From NCBI RefSeq assembly GCF_905220365.1, contig NC_061128.1, positions 682,001 through 746,000 on the forward strand: DNA of 64,000 nucleotides. Direction: 5' to 3'. Source of the DNA: Vanessa cardui (lineage: Eukaryota > Arthropoda > Insecta > Lepidoptera > Nymphalidae). The notes beneath the pieces are model-generated. The model searched no databases, was not told the DNA's origin, and was given only the letters and a program-made list of their open reading frames with translations. Both the position numbers and the translations under genes were made by a program. Below are positions 25,701 through 37,700 of this stretch, one piece after another (position 1 is the first letter of the stretch; each line of letters starts with the position of its first letter).

Positions 25701-28700
25701 CACAAATAATTAATTTAAATAACATTTCAAATGTGAAATATAAAATGACAAAAAAAGTGGAAAATCCAACTTAAGAAAAGTGAGTGTGTAGTAGACTCAC
25801 CACAACTCAATTATTCGGCTACAACCAAATAAAACAAACCGAGCTCCCACGATATATGCAGGACAAACTCCACCTAAGTTTAAGCTCAACAAAAGCTTCG
25901 CTGCATGCAATACCAGGCGCATGAACAAAACTAATATCTGCTCTAACACAGATAATATAAAAATAATGCTTCTCATAAGCAATATTAAAAATGTTACTAG
26001 TAGTCTATGCCACTAAATAGAGAATATAATTAACCTCTATAAAATAGTATCACGACACCAAAATTCGCGAAAATAATATGACTAATTAACTATTCGAACC
26101 CACGAGAAGTTAACAGTCTTAACCTTAACACACTATACAAAACAAAATATACAAACCAACAGACATAACAAACCTTAATAAAACCAACCGTCAGGACTGA
26201 TGGTACTCACACATAAGACTCTCTACTGACCAGACGAACAACAACACTTGTTAGGTAATATGGGATGGGAAAGGAATATTAGGAAACCAAACAGATACCA
26301 CGCCAACACAGAAGTGGACACTGGAAGGTGACAAAATGTCAAGGAATAGTATTAAGGCTTATTTTTACAGAGTCACAAACCGCTCTGAGTCGTAAGGCTT
26401 ATTTTGACAGAGTTACAATCCGCTCTGAGTATTAAGGCTTATTTAAGGAGTTACCAACCGCTCCATAAGGATTTTAGGGTGAGGAAAAGGAATAAAAGGA
26501 TGCCAAACAGATACAACACTATCACAAAGTTGATACTGGACGGTCACCAAACGGGAAGGAATAGTTTTAAGGCTTATTTTTACAGAGTTACAATCCGCTC
26601 TGAGTCGTGAGGCTTATTTTGACAGAGTTACAATCCGCTCTGAGTCGTAAGGCTTATTTTTGGAGTTACCAACCGCTCCATAAGGATAATAGGGTGAGGA
26701 AAAAGGATAAAGGATGCCAAACAGATACAACACCATCATAAAGTTGATACTGGACGGTCACCAAACGTGAAGGAATAGTTTTAAGGCTTATTTTTACAGA
26801 GTCACAAACCGCTCTGAGTCGTGAGGCTTATTTTGACAGAGTTACAATCCGCTCTGAGTATTAGGGCTTATTTAAGGAGTTACCAACCGCTCCATAAGGA
26901 TAATAGGATGAGGAAAAGGGATAAAAGGATGCCTAACGAACGCAAACGAAACCTAAAGACACTGCTATCCATACCATAATAAACCAACTGTCAGGACTGA
27001 TGTTTCATACCTCTCCTCTCTTCTGTCCGGACGTTCACACTTTGCAATACCTAACGACACTATCATACCCCAATAAACCAACTGTCAGGACTGATGTTTC
27101 ACACCAATAAACTCAGCTGTCCGGACGTTCACACTTTGCAATACCTAACGACACTATCATACCTTAATAAACCAACTGTCAGGACTGATGTTTCATACCT
27201 CTCCTCTCTGCTGTCCGGACGTTCACACTTTGCAATACCTAACGACACTATCATACCTTAATAAACCAACTGTCAGGACTGATGTTACACCCCTCTCCTC
27301 TCTGCTGTCCGGACGTTCAAGAGACAAGCAATAATAATGTTGCTTAATGGGTGCCGTATCACCCGTATCGATCGAATGTGTTATAACATCCGTTCGACCT
27401 AAGCCCTTCCTTTCGAAGGAAACCCCTCAAACTTACCAAACACCTCCTTCGCAATTACGCTTTGCGAAGAAGATAAAACCTCAAGGGGATGTAAGAACTT
27501 CGCTCCCGAAACTACATTCGTTTCGGATGAATCAAAGCTTACATCAAAAAATAAGTTTGGTGCTAAACCAAACCTACGCCAAAAATTAACCCCAAAAATT
27601 AAGGGTGTTGTCACACTAGGGACAACATAAAATTTGATTACTTTAGTCTTAGACTTCAGCGTAACCGGTAAAAATAAATAACCTGACACACGGGATCGTG
27701 CATCATTAGCCGTAGCTATATAAGAAATATCAGATGTGTCATACATCTGAACACCCTGACCGACAAAATATTGACCTAAATTTGACCCTAAGATAGATAT
27801 AGATGAACCGGAATCCAATAAACCACAAAACTGTTCATCAAAAATGGAAACCGACAAATAAGGAAGAATGTCATCCGGAGGACGCTGCATAGCCGCTACA
27901 CTATGAGTAAAGAAAAGTGAGATTCGTTTTAAATACTTCCGCCAATCGTCAGGATCAAAGTTAGCGGAACGACTTGACGGAAGGCTTATCCGTTTTATGG
28001 ATCAGCAGATTTACAATTAAGACAGGACTTAACGGTGATGCCCCTAGTACCACAACTAAAACAGACAATATCCTTAGACTTACAAGTACCCAAATCATGT
28101 CCCTTAACCCTACAACGAAAACAAAACAAACCAGGTTTACTCTTGCCGCGAATCATCTCGACTTTAAAAGATTTACTATTAAATTTTAAATTTAAACGAG
28201 TAATAGACTTATCAGACGAACAAGAAATTTTAGAAATAGGTAAAGAATTAACCAAAGCAGGTGAATGATCAGTAGATTGATCGTTAGCAGCTTCTTCAAA
28301 GGTTTTCCTAAAAGATCGAAACAAACTATCCACTTTCGAAAGACAATCCTTAAGTTTCACATTCAATTCTTCCTTTTTATAAAATAAATTAACATCCACT
28401 TCAATCCTACTACATCGATGGAAAAGGTGATGTGCTATAGCTCTTAACCGGTTAAAACTTTTAAATTGAGGCTTAGATGACAAGGTGAGTAAGACTTCAT
28501 CCAGTTTAGAATCAATAATTTCAAACTCGCTGGCTGGATCCAAAGATGTTTCTAAAATCTCATCAGCAGGAATTGAATTCACTAAGTCCCGAATCTGAAT
28601 CCTCAACTCTTCCACTGAACCTTTAGGTTTAGCATCCCTTATCTCAACTTCATAAATAAGTTCATCCTTCCTAAGTAAGTGATAAGCTATAGGCCTTTCC

Positions 28701-31700
28701 ATGATGTAAAAAAAAAATATTTCCCAAAAAAAATATTCTAAGTGTAAGCTATGAATGTGACAACTGGTTTTATATAGATATAAAACAAAATTTAAAAAAC
28801 TATTTGAAAAAAAAGTTCAGTAAAAAAATTGTATTGAACCAGTATAAAAATTTGCAGAACCCTAAAAGTTGTAATACTAAAGAACCACACAAACAATATG
28901 AATAAAGTTCAAAAACAAATAAATTTAAATCAAAGTTCAAATAGAACTAAATGTGCAAAAGTCCAAAGTGCAAGTAAAATTAATTGTCATATTAAATGCT
29001 GATAATAAAAAGTTAAGTCGAGCTGGCTTCACAATATAATAATATGTAAGTCACTTAATACTAAACCTGTTTAAAATATAATTGCATCAATAATTTAAAT
29101 TAATCTTCTTAAAGTAATAATTATTATATAATTAAAGTAATATCACAGTATGATAATTTACTTAAAATTTACTACCAATGCAATATGAAATGTTGTAAAG
29201 TTAATTTGAAACATATAATAAAGGACATAATTATTAAAATAGTACTTGTTAAATCTTTATAATAGTTTTTATACAATAACAATATTAAACATTGATTTTC
29301 AAACGCCTTATTTCAATATAGCAAATACAGACATACTGACTATCCCAAGTCACGCCCCACGTTGGGCGCCACTGTTACCTTTCCGGTGGTTGGGTATAAA
29401 GAAACAATATTAGGTTATAAAATTTTTAATGCACAGTAACACAGTATTATAAACAACCAATTACTTAATTTACTCATTACTTATGTTACTTCTTATAATG
29501 ATTATTATATAAAATTATGCCAGCTAGACTCAGCGTGGGTCACTTGGGATAAAAGGCAAGCTTGAAAATTCAATGTAATTCAATGCAATTCAATATAAGG
29601 TTGAAAATTAGGCGCCACTGACGTTTAAATTAGTTGATGTGGTTTGAAAGAATACACCGTTCGCCAGACCGGTGTAAACTAAATTTATAATTGAAAGGGG
29701 GTACATCACCAAATTTTCCAGCTACACGTGGATACCGACAACAGCTTAAGGAACAGGCCTGCCGTCCTTGGAGTTGCACCAGCCGCTATCTGGGCACACT
29801 CAACCAGGAACCTGGAGCCGTTCACTCTTAATATTTCCATTCAAGAAGTCCACGTGGTGGGTAAATCCGATTTAAAAAAAAAAACCTCCTGTAATACGAA
29901 ATATACAGGTTCAATAAGTTAAGCAAATAAGCAAATGATAAATACCTTTAACGAGAGATATAAGCACGAATTTACCTTCTGGAGGTTCAAAGTCCTGCTT
30001 ACACAAATTGATGATCTTAACTCCGGAGAACCATTTCAAAGGGTCACTGGAAACCACAATTTACACATGACTACGACTTATCGAATTGTAAACCAATGTA
30101 TTTAATCAAAAACAAGAATAAAGACTTACAATTTTTTACGAGTCGGTAAACATGATATAAAGTTCTGTCAAACTTCAAAACTTCATTGTTAATATAAATT
30201 CTGAAAAGATAACTGCTATTAAAGCACTGAATACTAAACAACCACAAATTAAGAAACTCAATTATTAAGACAACTCACCGATATATTCAGTATATCGAAT
30301 TAGAATTTGGATTCGGTGTGAAGCCGATAGTTCCAAAATTCAAAAAGAACGAAATCGAAAGTTCACGAACCTTTGAAAGGTTAGCGAGGGTGACCAGTAT
30401 CACTACCAAAATACCCTTAATGAAAAAGGAATTATATCCATAATTAAATCAGGGAAATAATTTTGGAATAATTATTAAAATTAAGAAAAGTCAAAAATGA
30501 GGCAAAGTAAATTTATCATAACTAGACTCCGACACCTACATCGAAGAACTAACCTTTAAACTGGAAGACAGCTATTAAATTAATCTGAAACGATGTGAAA
30601 TGACCTCTAATAAAATTCAACAAACGAATTAGATGATTAAAATCTTATTTTAATAATTGTTTTAATGCACCTTTAAAATAAATGTAATTTATTTTATTAA
30701 TTAAAATTTTAGAAAATGCCAAGTCGAAGCGTTATACTAGCAACACCGACATAAATTAAGTGGGCAATGGGTCAATGGCACGGAATTTAGCGAATTGACA
30801 CTTTTTTGACGTTTTATATAATTATAAAAAAAAGTTAAAATTATGAAAATAATTTTTAATGTAACAATTTACACATAAGTACCAAAGTTCTTCAATGTAT
30901 AGTACGACACAACTTAGATGTAGCATTGGCAAATTCAATAAAACCGATTACTGCCGATTCATACAACCAATAGAAATAGCTCCCTATCGCACCATTCGTT
31001 ATTCATCGCTATAGATTCTCGTGTCAGTTCAACCCGAAACAGCAAGTGCATGTAAATCGACGTGTCAAAGTGACGAATATATTAGGTCATACGATATTAC
31101 CAGTTATTACGTTTGTGTAAAGATCATATTTACATAAGAAATAAATATTGATAATTTTGGATAGCGTACTTAATTCGGATGTGATCAGTTTAATGAATTT
31201 TACCGATGCTACATCTAAGTTTTGTCGTACCTATACTTTACCAACATTTTAATAGTAATTGAATTGATACAAATTACTTAGTCCAAAATACGCATTACGT
31301 CCATTGTTTTATTATTTAATAAATAAAATTTTAACATAATTATACATTGTATAATCGTAAATCGACTTTTAAGTAGTCTAATATTTGTTATTTCACTTTA
31401 CCTAGGAGGACTCTAAAAAATATGTTAAATATGCAATTATTTTTGTAACTTTTTAGTACATTTTTATTTGTTATAAAATAGTGTTTTATTTGAAGTCGGT
31501 TTTTTTTTTATTAAAATTTTATTTATTTATTGATTTTAAATGAAGCTGATGTAGACTAACTATTTTTTTCTTAATATGGATAGATTAAGCGTGTAGTATA
31601 TATGAATCAGAAACTACTTCGGGGACACTTTCGAATAAAGCAAAAATAGACTTTCGAAAATGCGGCTTTAATACGTCATGCGGCAAAAAAACTACAAGGT

Positions 31701-34700
31701 ACCTATTGAACCTACTGCCTTCGAAAGAACTGTAATCGACCTCAGTAAAAAAAAAACTTTGCAAAAAAGGTAATATATGTCGTACTTCATATGTCATCAC
31801 ATCATATACAAAAAATTTGATTAAATACAGCAAGAAATTCTGCCTCAAAACGCACCCTCACTGTGAGCCGTTCAGGAGTTCCATCACTACATAGTATAAA
31901 ACAAAGTCGCATTCTCTGTCCCTATATCTTTGAAACTACGCAACGGATTTTGATGCAGTTTTATTTAATAGATAGTGTGATTCAAGGGGAAGGTTTGTGT
32001 ATGTGTATGAACAATATAGTAAAGAAACACTAATAATTTTAGAAGTGTGCAATATGATGTCGTAAATAAACAAATTCTGTAGTATTTAGTATCAGTATTG
32101 CACCCGTGCGAAGCCGGGGCGGGTAGCTATTTGATTATAATATTCGACTATGACAATTAAATGAACATAGCCACGTTCCGGAAGGTGATTCAAATATCCA
32201 AGTAACCCAGAAACAAAAGATTTGGCCGAGTATCGCTAACGTGCCCCTCAGATTGTTCTTTTCCCTTCCGTTCCGTTACTTTGTCATGGATCCTATGCTC
32301 AAAATCTTACCAAACTTTCACCAAACTACCCTTGAAGATATCCTTTATAATAAAAAAAGAATTATCAAAATTGGTTGGCACAATTTTATTCGCCTATTTA
32401 TCGCGCACATACATAATGCAAATTTAAGACATATCGTCTTCATACGTATACCATCATCAGAACAGAATAAAATTAAAATGAACCACACGGGAAGAAAATC
32501 GGTCCACCCAGTAAAAAGTTATGAGGTAGCAAACATAAAAAAAACAGACGAATTGATAACCTTCTCCTTTTTGAAGTCGGTTGAAAAACACATTTTATTA
32601 TTAGCACTGTGTAAGAAATTAAAGAAAATTGTTTTAATCTGTATAGTATTGTTTGAAAAACCAAACCAAAAAAAATAGATTTTAAATTATGAGTATTTAT
32701 TATTGCGCTTTAGTTGTGTGTCGCTTATTGTTATATTTTAATATTACTCTAATGCTATAATCGTCCTCGTATCGTATAATCTCCTTTCTCATGCCTGCAC
32801 TTGACTGTTTTCTTTCTACGTTTATTTCACCACTGTTTGTAAGAGATTGCTATGAGTGATAAGACCGTCTTTGCATCATAATTTAACAGCATTTGTTCCT
32901 TATTATTATTTTTGGTTCCTTTTATGTTCCTACATATGTTGTGCCACAAAGTATTTAAATAAATAAAAAACAAACATTTGACGTTCAGAGATACATTCTC
33001 TGTCTAGAGTTAATTAATTATCTATTACCATAACGTATACTCGTATATTTTTAATGGGAGAACCGATTCGTATGAGCAATTTTAAATGGCCCCTTTATAT
33101 AAATGTTAGAGATTGTCTGTATTTATTAGTTACCATTTTTTTAAATATTTAAAGGTATAGGTTATTGATTAAGAATATTATTGTCAAACTTTACACCTCA
33201 TACTAGATGCTTTTATAAAAAAAATATTATAAAAAAACGAAGAGGCACTCTAACCTTTTAAATTAGTTTGAAATGGGACGCAAATTTTTCCATTTGCGAC
33301 CGTTCTTTGATTTATTTTTCGAACGTGATAAAACTTTAGAACTGTTTATTTTTCAGTTAAATTTTCTGTTTGTAGAGAAAATACAGAATTTAAGTATGTA
33401 AATATAAAGTTGCACTAGTTTGCAAATACAAAAATAGTCAAAGGAATGGCAAGCGATCTTGACATTTTTAATATATTTTGAAGATATTATTTTTAAAAAA
33501 CTTATTCAGCATTATGTACCTACAAGAATCTGGTAGATATGGGCGTTTTGGTGTTAGACGTGAACAAATATTTATCTGATCATTTAGCCTCGGTAATTCG
33601 CAAGCGTATATCGATTTTTTTTCAGCTAACATTAAATGTAAATCTACCACTAAAACTAAAATAGATTTGCTTTGCGAGTTTTCTTTGTAATAAATGATAT
33701 GAATATAAGAATGATAATATTTTTTTTGCACAAATTAATTTTGATTTTAGGAGAATGATAAAATGACTTTTTTCTGTGAATGCAAACGAAGAGGAGGATT
33801 GCTTATTGGAAAGTGACTACTACTGCCCATGGACACGTGTTTCCGACTTTTCTGTTTACATTAGATTTGACAATTTAAAATGGCGATCATTTTTGATCGA
33901 GCTAAGATTTTTGACATCGGTTTTCCAGATTAAAAAAAATAGATGAGAAATAGTTTGTGTTTAAAATCGGACTTTAGATTATATATACATTATTGAATAA
34001 ACAAACACATTGAAATAAAACTAGTTTTAACGGATTTAAATCGCGTATATTAATTATTTTTATTTTTATCATCCCGACGTTTCGAGCACTTCACAGCGTT
34101 CGTGGTCACGGGTAGACTAAGGTGACATTTGTCTATTTGAAGAACAAAAGAAATATTATTTACAACTACCGCCAACGATTTCTTAATTGGTATCTTTAGT
34201 AACGTTCCGGTTGCACGCATAAGTTTTATTTCAATGTGTAATAATCGGGAAAATCTAAGACAACATTATTTAAACAAACATGTAATCAGCCAAAATACTA
34301 GGATAATTCCTTCTAATTAATAATCTTCTGACTTCTTAAAAAACCTAGGTACTTAGCTTCGTTAGCTCTTATGTATAATAAGAATGAAATTACATACCAA
34401 ATTCACCATGATATCGTAAGTGTAACCCAAATGTTCAAGAATCGAATGCATCTTCTTCACATATTCATCAGGTACGTATTCCTTTGTCTTAATTTTACTG
34501 AAACTTGCGTAAAATTTCTCCAACTGATCGTCGCTGTAGCCACGGTATTTTCTAGAATAAATATATTTCGTAAATAATTAAAATAGAGACGAGAACAGAC
34601 ACGTGTATGATCACGTGACACGTGTGTGTAAAACAGTTTCTTCTATTATACGAGTGCACTAATTAGTTACTTAATATTTTTAACAATTTTTCATGTGGTG

Positions 34701-37700
34701 TAAAAAAGTAAAAATAAATTGAAATTAAATTGACCTATATTATTCATAATAATGTTCTAAATATTGGTGTCCAAATTGTTAGTATGGTTATCTTGTTAAA
34801 CTAATCCCCAAGGGAATCTCGAGTTTGTTGAAATAAATATTGAAATAGTGTTATAAAATATACACAATAATCAATCAATATTATTAACACTATTTAAATA
34901 TTACTAATAATGAAACGGTCATCTAAAATAATCAAACAGTATGAATTGAAATGTAAGTATAGTACGACACAACTTAGATGTATGATATTACAAGTTATTA
35001 CGATTGTGTAAAGATGATATTAAATAATAAGTAAATATTGATAATTTGGGATAACGTACCTACTTAATTCGGATGTGATCGGTTTTACGAATTTTGCCGA
35101 TGGTACATCTAAGTTGCGTCGTACTATACATAGCTATTTGTGTAATGGAATTTCACTGTCGAAAGGACTTAGTATATCTCCGAGGGTACCACTCTCATCT
35201 GTCAACTCTACTTCGTATTTAAGTGTTTTGGTACTAAGTGAGTGCTTGTAGTATTATAGGCACAATGAATATTAAAGCAACTTAATCTAGAGGTCACTGC
35301 ATTAGCAGTTTAGAGAATATATGGCTTTAACTGGTATTATCTGGTTTTAAATTGTCTCATACAATTTAGAGCAAGTAATGGCTAAACTGAAATTTCAATT
35401 AGCCGCTAAATTTGCGCGCAATGTTAATTATATATTTGAATTTCAACTTAGTTACAGAACGGGTTCATTGTGTTCCGTTGGCTTGTTGATAGAACAAAAC
35501 CACTCATGGGTTCAATTAGTAGGATTACTATTTACAATTAGACATAGTATTAACTAATCTGATTTCCTGGATTGCATTAGAAGCAATTTTGATTCGATAG
35601 TTCGAATTTTAAATTAAGTAAAGTTGAAATTAAAAAAAGGTTACGTTCAGATCAGATCAGGGTGTACACTGTACATCAATATCTATAAAACAGCTCGTTC
35701 GATTTGAATGATTTTAACTCTATCTTTTTAATCACGGAGGCGCGCCTCTCGATATTAAATTAATAAGTGATCTTGATTACAAGAAACCAAACCATTCTTT
35801 CATATATTATAACCATTCTTTTATAGCCATCGTGAGTTCCTTTTTGTACATTTTATTTCTATGCTGATAGCTGATAGATGATATAGGTTATTGAATTTAT
35901 AACCTACGTTATAAGGTTTGATTTAATACTAATAAAAACTATATATATTATTTGAGAAAGAAATTGGTATAATATACATATACCTATTGAAAAAAAAATG
36001 AATATGCAATGTTTTTTTTTAACTCTCATACAACCGAGAGGTTTTTAAAAATGGCACGTGGAAACAAATAAAAAATATAATTTTCGTGGTATTGGACAAA
36101 CTGAAAGAATAAAGGATCAATGTGAAATTTTAATAAACATTATGTGTGGTTCAGATAAGGGTGAATCTTGGAAAGAGAAATTTGAGATGTTAAAAAGAAA
36201 AAAAAACTATGAAGCCCACATGAGTTGTACCTTATTTCCTGCTAAATCGTCTTACTTAGGGTGAATTTTGTGAATCGACACATTGCTGCTAATATATCAC
36301 CTCATCTGAGAAATTTCGTAATTTGCGATTTTTTGTGAAAAGGGAGACTACCGTTGTTCACAGATTAACCTAATCGACTTGCCTCATAAACTTTGGAAAA
36401 TATTGCCCAGCATACTTGTCAACATGAACCGTTGCAACTTGGAAACAAATATTCTCGAATGTTGGCCAAAAACGTAGGGAGATTCTTTGTAGTCTACACT
36501 AATGGATCTGGTAGTAAGGTAGTGGTAATTTTGTTTTTCAGCTACACAGTATAATCAAAAAGATTCACTATTGTGTATCAATACCTAACAATACAAACAT
36601 ACGAATTACATTTCTCAAATTGTTGCACAGGATCATTGAGTCGACGCTTGTTCTTGTTAAAAACTGAAAAAATGTGATGGTAAGCCAATAATTTTAACTA
36701 AAAACCAGTGGCGTGATTGCATCAGAAACGGTTAAACGCGGTGACGTCATTTGATATTGAAGTACAGTGGACTAAGTCGTGTTGGAGAATACTCACCTCC
36801 AAGGCGTAACTCTCGGTTTATCTATCGGTACCTAACTAAAGTGAATTACCAGAATTCTTACCATCATCACGCGGTCAAGATTTATACAGTTACTAATTTG
36901 TATATATTTAAGCACTTAATACTATTAATTCATAAGTTAATGATTGTGATTTTTAGTAATAAATCTTGGGTTGGTGACAATATCGTGATGGACCTCGTAT
37001 CATCGAACATAGACAAAGAGAAAGTCTACCGCTCGGCCATCGATGCTGTCGTCATATATATTTTGAGTTAGATGGTCATCAATACGGTTTTGCACAGAAC
37101 CTGGCTTATCTTGATGATTGGCTTCAACGACCTATGTCATCTTGTTTTCAGGCAGGATATATTGCATACATTTATAATTAACTAACATTACTTTGTACTT
37201 TAAAATTTTGTAAAACGGTAACTACTGACTTTGTTGCCTGTTCTTCTCGGTTGAATCAGCTTTCCGATGTGTTGGTAGCTTCACTTAATATAGCTGCTAA
37301 ATTAGGATTTAAAAGTGCTTGTAACAGCCTACTCAATTAAAGTATTTTTTGACTGTGATGATGATTTCTTGTTGTCAGCATTGTTTTTTAATGTCAATCA
37401 ATTGTTTTTAATCATAATTTTACAGAAAGGAGAAAGTTTACAGAAAGGACAAAGTTTTGTACTTATCATAACTACAAACGCTGTCTATTAATAGTGTAGC
37501 TTTGTAGGAATGTGTTGTGACAACACAATACCCACACTAATATTTATATTCGATTTTTCAGTTGTTCTGTTGGCATTCGCGCTTTTTTATTTCATTTTAA
37601 GCCAATTGTATAAAAACGGATGAAACAAAACAAATATTCAAAAATCCATTTTCTCTTTGTAGTGATATTAACGAAAAACAATTGATTCATACTCACAATT

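Larger units (their letters stand above)
24127..30866 (-). mobile_element. Ty3/Gypsy-like LTR retrotransposon, non-autonomous, in ppk-A intron 3
   Basis: A 6740-bp element in minus orientation. Two 1494-bp LTRs (24127-25620 and 29373-30866) begin TGTTAC and end GTAACA and are flanked by the 4-bp target duplication ATTT (24123-24126 and 30867-30870). It has a primer binding site complementary to tRNA-Lys, a purine-rich tract, gag with zinc knuckle, an aspartic protease and only a stub of reverse transcriptase. Tandem repeats fill the space where RT, RNase H and integrase should be. I noticed only two LTR substitutions (acaaattgacg/acaaattgatg and ctattacatt/ctattaaatt), so it is a recent insertion. 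The 4-bp duplication, tRNA-Lys primer and gag-pro type fit Gypsy better than Copia or BEL. Confidence 0.93.
23996..34397 (-). other. ppk-A intron 3
   Basis: 10.4 kb, of which 6.7 kb is the Gypsy-like element. It also has MITE D and composite repeat copy 2. 32700-34397 is AT-rich; a segment near 34070-34140 (cccgacgtttcgagcacttc) looks like a dispersed repeat but was not assigned. Confidence 0.85.

Noticed and set aside
26343..27330. Regularly spaced direct repeats as a CRISPR-like array
   Set aside because: Eukaryotic context inside an LTR element; units are contiguous tandem repeats of 94 and 214 bp without unique spacers.
32241..32678. 145-codon plus-strand ORF
   Set aside because: It lies inside composite repeat copy 2, antisense to the repeat, has no domain-like pattern and its counterpart at 5318-6610 is not open.
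34070..34140. segment cccgacgtttcgagcacttc... as a regulatory or coding site
   Set aside because: Looks like a piece of a widespread dispersed repeat; no second copy in this window to define it.
36058..36264. 68-codon plus-strand ORF (METNKKYNFR...)
   Set aside because: Lys-rich short stretch with no family resemblance and no neighbouring exons.
36751..37071. 106-codon plus-strand ORF in ppk-A intron 2
   Set aside because: No recognisable domain, no splice context and low-complexity composition; likely chance or an unidentified repeat.
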